Of a DNA stretch of 64,000 nt, positions 10,052 to 20,489 are shown piece by piece. This DNA is from Plecoglossus altivelis. Lineage: Eukaryota > Chordata > Actinopteri > Osmeriformes > Plecoglossidae. Location: assembly GCA_036571765.1 (NCBI GenBank), contig BROE01000011.1, forward strand, positions 1,583,841 to 1,647,840, read 5' to 3'. The notes below the pieces were generated by a model. That model was not told the origin of the DNA. It saw nothing but the letters and a program-made list of their open reading frames with translations, and did no database searches. Position numbers and translations under genes: made by a program. How positions within the stretch are numbered: position 1 is the first letter of the stretch; the number at the start of each line of letters is the position of its first letter.

Positions 10052-13000
10052 GTAAGTATAACATACTCCATAACTGATGATCCCCCGAGAAAGATAACAC
10101 TACACACATACGCTCACACACTCTGTTCCGAATGATGATGTGTATAAACTTAATGATTCCCTCTATCCCAGACATCAGCAAGGAGAGTTAAACACATCCA
10201 TTTATAGCATCTTACATCTAGTGACATTTTTAAATTGATCATGCAGTTGACACAGGTGGTGTGATGCGTTAAGTTCAGTGAGCTGACGGCGGATCAAAAG
10301 GTCGTACGTTCGTCTCCTCCATGTTGATATGGATCAATAACAGCTTTATTAACACTGTTATATCTAAAGAACACAGCACGAACCATTGTCAGAGGGACTG
10401 TATTAGCCAGGCCAGCTGGGAGATGAGGGGAGGGAAGGGGAGGGAGGGAGGATTCAGACCGTCGCTGTGTCGTCCACATCTGTTTGTAGCAGTGTGCGTC
10501 AGGATTGGTGGGGAGGTCCTGCCGTGTCATGTGGTGGTGTAACTCTCTTAACCCAGGGTCACTCTGCTGTATAAACACTTGAGCATGTTAAGGGCTTTTA
10601 AACTGCGTTCATTATGTTCTTAATATGTTATTGCTGCACTGTCCTTGCACTGTGCCTGGTAGCAGTGTCGTTACTTTGTTGCTAGGAAATTCGTATCGTT
10701 CCTTGACTCAGGCTGTCAAAATAATGTTAGAAAAATCTAATTCTGGTCCTTAATGTTCGACTGTGCAGTCTACTGGCACAGTGTATGTCGCTTTGGATAA
10801 ACCAGTCCCTGGTGTGTTTAAATAAGGCCAGGTGTGCTCCCTGCTAAGTGTGTGAGTGTGCGTGTGTGAGAGAGGCCAGATCTGGTCCCTGGTGAGTGTG
10901 TATGTGAGGCCAGCGAAGTCCCGGGTGTCATCGCTATGTTTAGTCCTCCGAGACAGTGGAGGAGTTTGTTGCCGGCTTGTCAAACCTTGTGTACGTTTTG
11001 AGCATGTTTACTTTGTTTCCTGGTACGTATAGACTGTCTGCTGACTGGAGGGAGTAGCCAGCATAAGGAATGTTCTCTGTGTGTGTGTGTTTAGTCAAGC
11101 ATGGTGTGTGTGTGCATGCCAAGGCAGTTTTTTCCACTGGTCTCCCTCCCCATGTATAATTTACAGTCAGCTGCTACTGTAGAGCATTCATCCGTGGGAA
11201 GGAGAATGGAGAGATGAGAGGGGGGTGGGGTGGGGTGGGGGGTTAAGACTGAAGGGCACAAACGCTCTCCCCTGCCTCCCCCTGCCCCCCCCCCGACTGT
11301 GCAGTCTACTGGCACAGTGTATGCCGCTTTGGATAAACCAGTCCCTGGTGTGTTTAAATAAGCAGGTGTGCTCCTGCAAGTGTGTGGTGTGCGTGTGTGA
11401 GAGGCGATCTGGTCCCTGGTGCAGTGTGATTGATGCCAGCGAATCCGAGTTCATCCTACTCGTAGTCCTCCGAGACTGGAGGGTTGTTCCGCTTTTCAAC
11501 CTTTGTGTACCTTTGAGCATGTTACTTTTTCCCTGGTCGTATAGACTGTCTGCTACTGAGTAGTAGCCAGCTAAGGAATGTTCATCTGTGTGTGTGTTTT
11601 TGTACAAGCATTGTGTGGTGTGATGCCAAGGCAGTTTTTTCCACTGGTCTCCCTCCCCATGTATAATTTACAGTCAGCTGCTACTGTAGAGCATTCATCC
11701 GTGGGAAGGAGAAGGAGATGGGGGGGGTGCGGTGGGGGTTAAGACGAGGCACAAACGGTCCTCCCCTGCCTCCCCTGCCCCCCCCTCCTGCTCCCTGGCC
11801 TCCCCTCTTCTCCGCGTGTTCCCCTGCCTCCATGGTTTCCAAGCTTCCTACGCTGTTGTTGTCAGCTGAATGGGATGAGCCAACTCTGCTCCCGGACCCC
11901 CACGCCCCCCTATACCCCCACCCCCCTCTGACCCCTGGCCTCCAGGACTAGATGTTCTTTATCAAAACATTACCCCAGCCCCCTCCACAAGGAGAAGTGT
12001 TGTTAATCATCTAAATGAATGCAGTCTGCCTTTGTTTGGACCTCTGCTGCATCCACAAGCAGCGCCTGAAGTGTCCTGTCAATGCAGTTGACCTGATTCA
12101 TCCGTCGACTCATGGCTAGAACGTTCCCCTCCATTCTCCAAGGGGAAATTGACCCCTGTAGAGGAGCGGGTGTTAGCTCATGGCTAACCTGGCTGCGAAA
12201 GACAGATGCTGGCGTTGATGCTAGCTGCAAGCTGGCAGCCTACCCTTATCACCTCTGCAATGGATAGCGTTTTGTTTGCTGTCTCGTCCCAGCGAGAACA
12301 TGGGCAGAAAGGTTGTTGTTATTAAGCTCCCTTCACCCTCAGGTGAACATTTAGCCACAGACCTCCAGTCCAAGGCCCCGTGGTTGCCATAGGAACCGGC
12401 CTTGTGTAGAGGGGGGCTGAGAGAGAATCGTTGCAGTCGGAGGTTTTCTCATGCTTAGCTGGTAGCAAAGAGGCTAGGACTGCTGGCCTCTCTCTCTGTC
12501 TCTCGCTCTCTCTCTCTCTCTGTCTCTCTCTTGCACATGTACATCTCCATATATCGCTCTCTCTTTACTCATGGTTTCTCTTCCCTACCTCCCCTCCTCT
12601 GTCCTCGGAGGGGCTGAAGGGGGCCGATTCTCGGTAGGTTCACATCACAGGTCTCTGTCAGAACATGTCCCGGGGCTAGGCTGTTACCACACACTCACAA
12701 ACACCAACACATGCGCTCATACACGCACAGTGTAGCGCTAATAACAAGGCAGAGGATGTGCGAATGTACTTGTAGATGGAGCTCTGTGGCCGGCTTTGAA
12801 GTTCTCCCTCAGCCCGGGGCAGAACCAGCTCAGGACGGGTCCTGGTGTCAGCGCGGCTCGTCCCCCTGTCACCACGCTGCAGGAACACGGGGCAGCTTGT
12901 TTGTCAGTCTGTCAGAGAGGACCCTGTCTTCTCATGTTTCCCAGTTGTAATTACACCCTGCTCACCTTGGCCCAGGGCTGCCCCAAGGGCTGGGAGGCAG

Positions 13001-16000
13001 GGGGGCAGGGAGGCAGAGGGGCAGGGGGGCAGGGAGGCAGGAAGGCAGGGAACAGAGGGTAGGAGGCAAGAAGGGGCCAGGGAAGGAAGAATGTGCGGCC
13101 TTGGTTCTGGGTTGTGTCCCCAGCTGGCCTGACAAGGCCAGACAGGATGGAAGGATGAACACAGGAAGCAATCGTAGCTAGTCACTTTGTACTACAAACA
13201 TGAACCCCCAATACACACCAACCTAGAACACAAACTAACACAAACCCACAATCCACACTGCCTGGTTAATTACAGCCAAGATAGCTGTTTTGGTTTACAG
13301 GCAACAGTGAACTCAACTCACTATATGAGCTACTTTTCAGAAATGAACACCTTCCTTGCTTGTGTGTGTTGCGCAGGTTCTGCAGTGGGCTCCCAGCACA
13401 GTGACAATGTCTACGTATCAGGGATCAGCAATGGTAAGTTAGCAACCACACGCCTAGCCTTCTATGATAACCAGTAAAAGTTAGCTACAGCACCAGTTAA
13501 CTGTGATACCAGTTAACTATTGTAGCAGTTAGCTAGAGTATTAGTTAGCCGGCGTATAAGTTAGCAGGATAAATCGTTAGCTAGAGTACCAGTTAGCTAG
13601 AGTACCAGTCAGCCAAAGTAGCAGTTAGCTTGAGTATTAGTTAGCTATAGTAACAGTTACCAAGAGTAGCAGTTAGCTTGAGTATTCGTTAGCTATAGTA
13701 ACAGTTACCAAGCGCAGCAGTTAGCTCAAGTATTAGTTAGCAAGAGTAACAGTTACCAAGCGTAGCAGTTAGCTTGAGTATTAGTTAGCTAGAGTAACAG
13801 TTAGCAAGAGTAACAGTTAGCTCGAGTATTAGTTATCAAGAGTAACAGTTAGCAGGAGTAGCAGTTAACCGTAATGCTAGTTAACTCTCTGTCTTCCTCT
13901 CAGTTAGAGTAACAGTTGGTAATTGTGGTACTGCTTTGTAGTCCTCTAATGCCTCTACTTGCTCGGAACCATCATGGACAACCTACCTAAAACCCTCAGG
14001 GTACCAGAGTAGCAGGCTGGTCGAGTCAGCAGAAAAGATGTTAGTCAGTCACACCTAGTTTTTTTATAATGCCTTAGCTATGATCTTGCGCTAACGTGTT
14101 TGTGTCTGTGTATGTATGTGTGTGTGTGTGTGTGTCCGCACAGCCTGTGGGGAGGTGCCAGAGCAGCTGCGCTCCTCCAGTGGGGTGATCACCACCCCAG
14201 GATGGCCCTTCGAGTACCCCTCCAGGATCAACTGCACCTGGAACATCAGAGCCAACCCTGGAGAGATCATCACCATCAGGTACCCCTCTCTCTTCCTCTC
14301 TTTCTCTCCCCTCTTCTTCTGCTCTCCTCTCCCACTTCTCTATATCTCCTTCTCTCCTTTCCTCTTCCCTGTTTACTCTCCTCCACTCTCCTCCTCACGT
14401 CTCCTCACCTCTCCTCTCCTGATCAGTCTATCCTCACTCCGCTCTGAAGCGCTTGCTCATAGCAGCTCCTTGTGGCTACAGCCTTGCATTGTGGCCTAAT
14501 TCACACACACGCGGCCCACACACACCTAGCACTAACACTCATACACATGTACACAAACACTTATTAGGGCGGTGTTTTTCTACCTATTGTTATTGTGTTG
14601 TAAGAGGTTTTGTTGATATCGTGATGAGGGCCAGAGCGTAAACAACCTGCTCTGGTCGCTTCTACTCTGTGTCCATGGTTACCAGCACAGAAATAGCCTC
14701 TTGTGGTCGTGTTATGCAGGAAGTAGGTTTAGTTAAACAAATGCATCCATCTATGCCCAAATATGGTAATGATTCTGAGAGAGAACCTTTGATTGGGATG
14801 TTATGAGAGCAGATCCATGTGTTCCTCGATTCATTGTCCTGAATAACCACATCAATGTGTTCTTGAATTGATTGATCGGCCTGTATAATCCAGGCGGTAT
14901 TGTTCTCAGCGTTCTGCTTGTTGTGTCGTCGAGAGGCAGAACGTTTGCTAACCCCCATTTCTCCTCCTCCTCCTCTCTTCCATCTGCATCTTCGCTTCTT
15001 CTTGCTCATCTCTGTTCTTCTTCCTCTCCTTCCTCCTCCTTCTCTTCCTCCTTTTCCCCTCTTCCTCCGCCCACTTTTAACTTTTCATCCTCGCCTCGTT
15101 TCCTCCTCCTCCTCCTGCAGTTTCCAGGACTTTGAGCTGCAGAGTTCTCGGCGCTGCATTCTGGACTGGCTGAGCATCTCCATATCCGGCAGCATATACA
15201 AGAACCTGGTACGGGGTTCCGAGCCTGCGGGCTCGACCGCGGCTCCGCCCCTTCATCTTCTTGCCCAGACCACGTCTGGGTCAATTCTCACTCCGACACA
15301 GCTTCACCGCCAAAGGGCTTCCGAACTCAGCGACGTGACGTAGGAGGGGGGAGGCCTGGGTGTGGTGGTGGGCGGGGTGTTGATGGGTGCCAGGTGGGGA
15401 CGGGGGCAGGCCAGAGGGATCTGTGTATAGCATCATGCCGGAGAGAACACCCACAGGGTAATACGTTAAGGGGTCATGGTATTTCTGCGGGGTGGTTTGT
15501 AACGATTTTGTCCGGGTGTGATCTATAACCCACACAATTATTTGAAGCCTGGCTCGCACGTAGGAACAGTTTGGTTTACATCTGTGTACGTTGTTTCTCA
15601 TTGTGTGTGTTCCCTTTTCACCTTGGTTAACTTGAACTTCGCGGTAACACCAGAGTACGTAAGTGGTGTGGCGGCGTTGGCTTGTATTGATTTAGTTGTG
15701 GTAGTGGGTATCTCTGGACTGTGTCCTCCCCCACGGCGAGGGGATCGCCGTCCGCCCAGGGCGCCCCGAGGAGCTTTACGCCGCTGTGAAGCTCGGACCA
15801 GTTCCGCACGTGTGGAGGTCCAAACGGGAAGAGGGCAGTGCGTCCCAGACTCGTCGGCGGTGTTTTACCAGGGCAAACTCCGTAGTGGAGAGGCGAGTGC
15901 TGACAGCTTACCCAGTGGGCGGGGACAACTGGGCTCGGACGAGGAGCTGTGCGCCCAGGCCAACCCATCCGCTGCCTTTTCCTTCCAGCCCTGCGCCTTC

Positions 16001-19000
16001 AACCAGTTCCCCTGCCTGTCGCGCTACACGCGCGTCTACACCTGCCTCCCGGAGTCGCTGAAGTGCGACGGCAGCATCGACTGCCAGGACCTGGGCGACG
16101 AGATCGACTGCGACGTGCCCACCTGTGGCGAGTGGCTGAGGAACTTCTACGGGACATTCAGCTCGCCCAACTACCCCGACTTCTACCCACCCGGGAGCAA
16201 CTGCACCTGGCTGATCGACACGGGCGACCACCGCGTGAGAACCAGGTCGCATTTCGCTGACCAGTTCACTGTACCTGTCTGGAAGGGCTTGCGTTCGGGC
16301 CGTTAACTCGTAGAGGCATGGGCTTTGGTGTGGGTCTGTCTTACCAAGACCCTGGAGAGAGGGGGGAGGGGTCTCTGATGGGTTAGACCCTCAGGCACGG
16401 ATAGGTAAACAGTGCGTTGATTGGTGATGTGTGTGGGTTGACAGAGCTGGATGGGGTAGCAGAGGGTGTACAGGGATAAGAAAGTGACGAGACAGAGGAA
16501 GGTAGCAACAAGAGAGGTGACTACAGATAAGACGTTATGGTCGGTAGTGATTGGAGACCCGACGCCGGCTGCTCGCGCGCCTCACGNNNNNNNNNNNNNN
16601 NNNNNNNNNNNNNNNNNNNNNNNNNNNNNNNNNNNNNNNNNNNNNNNNNNNNNNNNNNNNNNNNNNNNNNNNNNNNNNNNNNNNNNNNNNNNNNNNNNNN
16701 NNNNNNNNNNNNNNNNNNNNNNNNNNNNNNNNNNNNNNNNNNNNNNNNNNNNNNNNNNNNNNNNNNNNNNNNNNNNNNNNNNNNNNNNNNNNNNNNNNNN
16801 NNNNNNNNNNNNNNNNNNNNNNNNNNNNNNNNNNNNNNNNNNNNNNNNNNNNNNNNNNNNNNNNNNNNNNNNNNNNNNNNNNNNNNNNTAACCCCAACAT
16901 TTTCTCCTCTCCTCCTCTCTTTCCATCTGACATCTTCGCTCTTCTCTTCCTCTCCTGTCTTCTTCTCTCCTTCCCTCTCAACATCCTCTTCCCAACTTAT
17001 TAATCCCCTCTTTCCTCCGCCCACTTTTAAACTATTCATGCATCACCAACAAACGTTCCCTCCCCTCAATCACAGCAGTTTCCAGGACTTTGAGCTGCAG
17101 AGTTCTCGGCGCTGCATTCTGGACTGGCTCTCCATCGGCAGCTACAAGAACCTTGACGGGTTCCGAGCCTGCGGCTCCACCCTGCCCGCCCCTTACATCT
17201 CTTCCCAGGACCACGTCTGGGTCAAGTTCCACTCCGACGACAGCCTCACCGCCAAGGGCTTCCGGCTCAGCTACGTGACTGTAGGAGATAGGTGGGAGCC
17301 ATGGAAGGTGGGGTGGGGAGATGGGGGGGGGGGGGGAGATGAAAGTTTGGGAAATCATTTGACTGGGAAATTATGCCCTATGGCTTAGTGTGTGTGTGTC
17401 TGTAAACATGTCAATCTGTATGTGTGTGTCTGTATCTGTGTACGTGTGTTCTCTGTGTGTGTGTGTGTGTGTGTGTGTCTCTGTGTGTCCTCCCCACGCG
17501 TCCCTCCCCCAGGGCGCCCCGAGGAGTCGAGCTGTGACTCGGACCAGTTCCACTGCTCCAACGGCAAGTGCGTCCCAGACTCGTGGCGGTGCAACTCCAT
17601 GGACGAGTGCGGCGACAACTCGGACGAGGAGCTGTGCGCCCAGGCCAACCCATCCGCTGCCTTTTCCTTCCAGCCCTGCGCCTTCAACCAGTTCCCCTGC
17701 CTGTCGCGCTACACGCGCGTCTACACCTGCCTCCCGGAGTCGCTGAAGTGCGACGGCAGCATCGACTGCCAGGACCTGGGCGACGAGATCGACTGCGACG
17801 TGCCCACCTGTGGCGAGTGGCTGAGGAACTTCTACGGGACATTCAGCTCGCCCAACTACCCCGACTTCTACCCACCCGGGAGCAACTGCACCTGGCTGAT
17901 CGACACGGGCGACCACCGCAAGGTCATCCTGCGCTTCACTGACTTCAAGGTGCGTCCGGTTACTGTGGGGGTCGAGGGGGGGAGGGGTCCTGTGGTCTTT
18001 TGACCCTCAGGCACGGAGGTAACAGTGGTTGATGTGTGTGTGTGTGCAGCTGGATGGTACAGGGTACGGAGACTACGTGAAGGTGTACGACGGTCTGGAG
18101 GAGAACCCACGCCGGCTGCTCCGCGTCCTCACTGCCTTCGACTCCCGCGCCCCCGTCGCCGTGGTAGCGTCGTCAGGGCAACTCAGGGTCCACTTCTACG
18201 CCGATAAGATCAACGCCGCCCGTGGCTTCAATGTCACGTACCAGGTCCGAGCCCGCCCTCGCGCCCCCCTCCCTCTGTCTCTCTCATTTCTCTCCTGTCT
18301 CAGCTTCTCATGTGTCAGAAACCAGGTCTGACTCTGTCCATCTCACCCCTCCGAACGCCATCCTCTCCATCTGTCTGCATCTGCCTCCATCTCCTTAATG
18401 CCCATCCTCATCTCCCTTGCCCTCCCACCCACCCATTGGGAACCATTGTCTCATTTGCTTCTTTACTGCAACCCCCCCCCCCCCCCCCCCACAGGTGGAG
18501 GGCTTCTGCCTGCCGTGGGAGGTGCCGTGCGGGGGGAACTGGGGCTGCTACACAGAGCAGCAGCGCTGCGACGGCTACTGGCACTGCCCCAACGGTCGCG
18601 ACGAGCTTAACTGCTCGGCCTGCCAGGACGACGAGTTCCCCTGCTCGCGCAACGGCGCCTGCTACCCGCGCTCTGACCGCTGCAACTACCAGAACCGCTG
18701 CCCCAACGGCTCCGACGAGAAGAACTGCTTCTTCTGCCAGCCAGGCAACTTCCACTGCAAGAACAACCGCTGCGTGTTTGAGAGCTGGGTGTGTGACGCC
18801 CAGGACGACTGTGGCGACGGCAGCGACGAGGAGAGCTGCCCGGTGATCGTGCCCACGCGCGTCATCACGGCCGCCGTGATTGGCAGCTTGATCTGCGGCC
18901 TGCTGCTGGTTATAGCCCTGGGGTGCACCTGCAAGCTGTACTCCCTCAGGATGTTTGAGCGCAGGTGAGCTCTCACACACACACACGCACACACACACAC

Positions 19001-20489
19001 ATGTTGACACACAAACCCAACCAAGAAATGTTGATTTTGCGTCTGAAATTCCTGTCGCTCTGCTCAGGTGAGTGCCATGTGTCTGAGCATTCTGATTGGT
19101 TGTCGCAGGTCGTTTGAGACCCAGCTGTCGCGCGTGGAGGCGGAGCTGCTGAGAAGAGAGGCCCCGCCCTCGTATGGTCAGCTGATCGCCCAGGGACTCA
19201 TCCCCCCTGTGGAGGACTTCCCTGTCTGCTCTGGGAACCAGGTATAAACCCCCTCCATCCCTTTCTTCTCTCTCCCGCATCCCTCCTCTCCTTTCTTCAG
19301 TCCCTTCTGTCTCTTCTTCATCTGTCCTCTTCTCTCTCTCTCCTCTACGTCCCTCCTTCTCTCATCTGTCATATATCTATCTATCCATCCATCCATCTCT
19401 CATCTCCTCCACTCCCCTTCCCCTCTCCATCCTACCTCTTCTCTTCTCCATCCCTCCCATCCTCTACTTCTACATGACTCCTCTCTCCCTACATCACTTG
19501 TCTCTCTCCCTCCTCTCCTGCAGGCGTCTGTGCTGGAGAACCTGCGTCTGGCCGTGCGCTCCCAGCTAGGCTTCACCTCCATCCGCCTGCCCACCTCCGG
19601 CCGCCACGGCAACCTCTGGCGCCGCCTCTTCAACTTCACGCGCTCGCGGCGCTCTGGCTCGCTGGCGCTGGTATCGTCTGACCCAGAGGACAGCACGGGG
19701 AACACCGGGGGTTCTGGTACCGGCCCGGCGGAGAGGACCGGGGCGCAGCGGGGCCTGCTACCGCTGGACTCAGACGACACCGACACAGAGGGGGAACGGC
19801 GCGATGCCAGCGTGGGGGCGGTGGGGGGGGGGCTGGCAGCCCCCCTCCCCCAGAAGACCCCACCCACCTCGGCGGTGGAGGCCATTGTCTCGGTGACGAC
19901 CAGCTCGGTGGCGCTGGCGCCTGGCCGAGATCAGCGGGAGAGAGAGCGGGAGCGGGAACGCGCCCGCCCCCTAGTGGTGGTGGATGACCCGCTCGGACCC
20001 GAGGCCCCGCTCCCCTCATCCTCGGGTGCCAGGGGCCTCCAGAGTGCTCGGGGCCTAGTCACGCGCAGCCTGCACTGGGTCCGGGGCCTCTCCCTGGGTC
20101 GGGCCCAGAGCCACCACAGCCCCCAGAACCACAGCCCTCTGAGGCAGCTGGAGCATGGGGGAGGGGGGGAGGGAGGGGGTTGTGGCCGGGGGGAGGAGGA
20201 GGACGACGTGGAGCTGCTCATCCCGGCCTCCGACCCCGCTTCAGACTCTGACTCCGCCTCCTCCATCAGCGAGGCCTGCCAACCGCTGCTGGAGCGTCGG
20301 CTCCTTCCCCAGACGGCGGGCGGCCGGGGAGGCGGAGGCCGGCTGGGCAGTGGGGGGAGGCAGGGGGGCGGGAGGGACGGCCCGTGCGAACACTGCGGGA
20401 TGGTCCACACCGCCCAGATCCCTGACGCGTGTCTGGAGGCCACCGGGAAGACGGAGAGCAGTGACGACGAGCTCCTGCTGCTGTGTTAG
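9979..20489 (+). CDS. LRP12: LRP12 (low-density lipoprotein receptor-related protein 12), complete gene, nine coding exons
   Basis: LRP12 (ST7) is a type I membrane receptor of the LDL-receptor superfamily, thought to act in endocytosis and signalling and in neuronal migration. Usable coding exons are 9979-10051, 13377-13433, 14144-14279, 17079-17280, 17513-17949, 18050-18244, 18495-18964, 19109-19241 and 19524-20489, joined at GT-AG sites. If one base missing at the exon 4 donor is allowed for, they encode about 889 residues (human 859). Domain order: signal peptide (~1-30), CUB1 (~44-156), two LDL-receptor class A repeats (~163-255), CUB2 (~257-367), three more class A repeats (~371-482), transmembrane helix (~490-511), and a long acidic/serine-rich cytoplasmic tail. 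The extracellular part and membrane segment match human LRP12 closely. A corrupt duplicate of exons 4-6 plus a gap sits inside intron 3. Confidence 0.96.
10052..13376 (+). other. LRP12: LRP12 intron 1
   Basis: This intron carries an error-rich tandem duplication (10,758-11,760, described separately), C/T-rich and G-rich tracts (11,760-11,950; 12,990-13,060), and unique sequence otherwise. No coding exon was recognised. Confidence 0.8.
10758..11760 (+). repeat. 536-bp-offset tandem duplicate, second copy error-rich
   Basis: Copy 1 (about 10,758-11,280) and copy 2 (about 11,294-11,760) share the same order of landmarks. They differ mainly by short deletions in copy 2, except for a nearly perfect stretch (cagttttttccactggtctc and the following ~75 bases). 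Both start with a fragment resembling a fish SINE tail (cgctttggataaa). The pattern of clustered indels beside a perfect block suggests an assembly artefact rather than an old duplication. Confidence 0.75.
13377..13433 (+). CDS. LRP12: LRP12 exon 2
   Basis: This 57-nt exon lies between a cag acceptor and a GTAAGTT donor, phase 1 on both sides. It encodes GSAVGSQHSDNVYVSGISN, matching the human segment around EHSENVHISGVST that precedes CUB1. Confidence 0.9.
13494..13875 (+). repeat. Minisatellite in LRP12 intron 2 (AGTTAGCT-type units)
   Basis: About twenty imperfect copies of a ~20-base motif (such as agagtagcagttagcttgag) start 60 bases after exon 2 and fill most of intron 2. There is no coding potential. 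Confidence 0.85.
14144..14279 (+). CDS. LRP12: LRP12 exon 3 (first half of CUB1)
   Basis: The exon follows a TG-rich tract and cacag acceptor. It encodes ACGEVPEQLRSSSGVITTPG and on through NIRANPGEIITI, the first half of the first CUB domain, including the opening cysteine and the conserved PGW-P-EYP segment. It ends in phase 2, as needed to join the SFQDF start of exon 4. Confidence 0.95.
14945..16586 (+). pseudogene. LRP12: Corrupt duplicate of LRP12 intron 3 to exon 6 (probable false duplication)
   Basis: This block repeats 16,889-18,150: the same C/T-rich intron end, exon 4 (15,121-15,340), exon 5 (15,755-16,250) and the beginning of exon 6 (16,446-16,586). Exon 4 and the first third of exon 5 carry many small indels that destroy the frame. 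In contrast 15,934-16,234 is identical to 17,619-17,919 (301 bases). Ordinary mutation does not produce a perfect block between shredded ones, but raw long-read sequence left at a gap edge does. It should not be spliced into a gene model. A genuine recent tandem duplication plus gene conversion is the less likely alternative. Confidence 0.8.
16587..16888. other. Assembly gap (302 N)
   Basis: This is a run of unknown bases. The two flanks carry the same LRP12 sequence, so the gap may have no real content. Confidence 0.99.
17079..17280 (+). CDS. LRP12: LRP12 exon 4 (second half of CUB1), intact copy
   Basis: This begins after cacagcag in phase 2 and encodes FQDFELQSSRRCILDWLSIG, then YKNLDGFRACGST, ISSQDHVWVKFHSDDS and KGFRLSYVT, closely matching the human CUB1 half. 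The donor as assembled is ACT/GTAGGAG, leaving phase 0, while exon 5 begins in phase 1. The expected sequence is ACTG/GTAGGAG, so one G appears to be missing here. Confidence 0.93.
17281..17512 (+). repeat. LRP12 intron 4 with G run and GT microsatellite
   Basis: This short intron contains a G run (17,324-17,335) and a GT-rich stretch (17,389-17,488) before the cccccag acceptor of exon 5. Confidence 0.85.
17513..17949 (+). CDS. LRP12: LRP12 exon 5 (LDLa repeats 1-2, start of CUB2), intact copy
   Basis: The 437-nt exon encodes GRPEESSCDSDQFHCSNGKC, a class A repeat ending in the calcium-binding DECGDNSDEELC signature. A second, variant repeat follows (PCAFNQFPCLSRYTRVYTC to DGSIDCQDLGDEIDC), then the start of CUB2 (CGEWLRNFYGTFSSPNYPDF) through RKVILRFTDFK. 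It ends in phase 0 at a GTGCGT donor. Confidence 0.96.
18050..18244 (+). CDS. LRP12: LRP12 exon 6 (rest of CUB2)
   Basis: These 65 codons run from LDGTGYGDYVKVYDGLEENP to ARGFNVTYQ and complete CUB2. Tyr replaces the human Cys in the HF-x-ADK motif. The donor reads CAG/GTCCGA, a weak 5' splice site, but phase and the human exon boundary agree with it. Confidence 0.93.
18245..18494 (+). other. LRP12 intron 6 with pure poly-C polypyrimidine tract
   Basis: This 250-base pyrimidine-rich intron ends in 19 consecutive C residues (18,472-18,490) immediately before the acag acceptor of exon 7. Confidence 0.85.
18495..18964 (+). CDS. LRP12: LRP12 exon 7 (LDLa repeats 3-5 and transmembrane helix)
   Basis: The 470-nt exon encodes three consecutive class A repeats (CLPWEVPCGGNWGCY..., CQDDEFPCSRNGACYPRSD..., CQPGNFHCKNNRCVFESWVC...). 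They carry the conserved acidic signatures CPNGRDELNC, CPNGSDEKNC and CGDGSDEESC. The juxtamembrane PVIVPTR and a membrane helix (VITAAVIGSLICGLLLVIAL) follow, then basic KLYSLRMFER. It is almost identical to human LRP12. Confidence 0.98.
19109..19241 (+). CDS. LRP12: LRP12 exon 8 (juxtamembrane cytoplasmic)
   Basis: This encodes SFETQLSRVEAELLRREAPP, SYGQLIAQGLIPPVEDFPVC and SGNQ, virtually identical to human. The PPSYGQLI segment is a candidate adaptor-binding tyrosine motif (YGQL fits YxxPhi for AP-2 endocytic sorting). It is phase 2 in and phase 0 out. Confidence 0.96.
19242..19523 (+). other. LRP12 intron 8
   Basis: This short C/T-rich intron includes a (ATCC)n stretch near 19,378-19,396. 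It has a clear pyrimidine tract and a cctgcag acceptor. Confidence 0.85.
19524..20489 (+). CDS. LRP12: LRP12 exon 9 (cytoplasmic tail and stop)
   Basis: This 321-codon terminal exon begins ASVLENLRLAVRSQLGFTSI, continues with RSGSLALVSSDPED, DSDDTDTEGERRD and AAPLPQKTPPTSAVEA, and ends CGMVHTAQIPDACLE and SSDDELLLLC before TAG. These conserved islands match human, with expanded Gly/Arg/Glu-rich linkers between them (GREGGG- and RERERER-type runs) that explain the longer tail. CGMVHTAQIP near the C-terminus and the final DELLLLC are the most conserved parts. Confidence 0.97.
   Translation, partial: ASVLENLRLAVRSQLGFTSIRLPTSGRHGNLWRRLFNFTRSRRSGSLALVSSDPEDSTGNTGGSGTGPAERTGAQRGLLPLDSDDTDTEGERRDASVGAVGGGLAAPLPQKTPPTSAVEAIVSVTTSSVALAPGRDQRERERERERARPLVVVDDPLGPEAPLPSSSGARGLQSARGLVTRSLHWVRGLSLGRAQSHHSPQNHSPLRQLEHGGGGEGGGCGRGEEEDDVELLIPASDPASDSDSASSISEACQPLLERRLLPQTAGGRGGGGRLGSGGRQGGGRDGPCEHCGMVHTAQIPDACLEATGKTESSDDELLLLC

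Larger units (their letters stand above)
14280..17078 (+). other. LRP12: LRP12 intron 3 as assembled, containing a corrupt duplicate and a gap
   Basis: True intron sequence covers roughly 14,280-14,945. From there to 16,586 is a degraded duplicate of the sequence that follows the gap, then 302 Ns, then the resumed intron 3 from 16,889. The real intron is therefore probably about 0.8 kb rather than 2.8 kb. Confidence 0.8.

Noticed and set aside
10250..10320. tRNA-like sequence in LRP12 intron 1
   Set aside because: There is only loose resemblance to an A box/B box layout and no tail or target duplication. Too weak to list.
15518..16306. Long plus-strand ORF (262 codons) overlapping LRP12-like sequence
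   Set aside because: It joins unrelated frame from the corrupt LRP12 duplicate to a correct stretch of exon 5. Upstream residues have no homology and the 3' end lacks the right donor.
16466..17388. Several ORFs running through N runs
   Set aside because: They exist only because unknown bases are translated as X. The real coding part is LRP12 exon 4 at 17,079-17,280.
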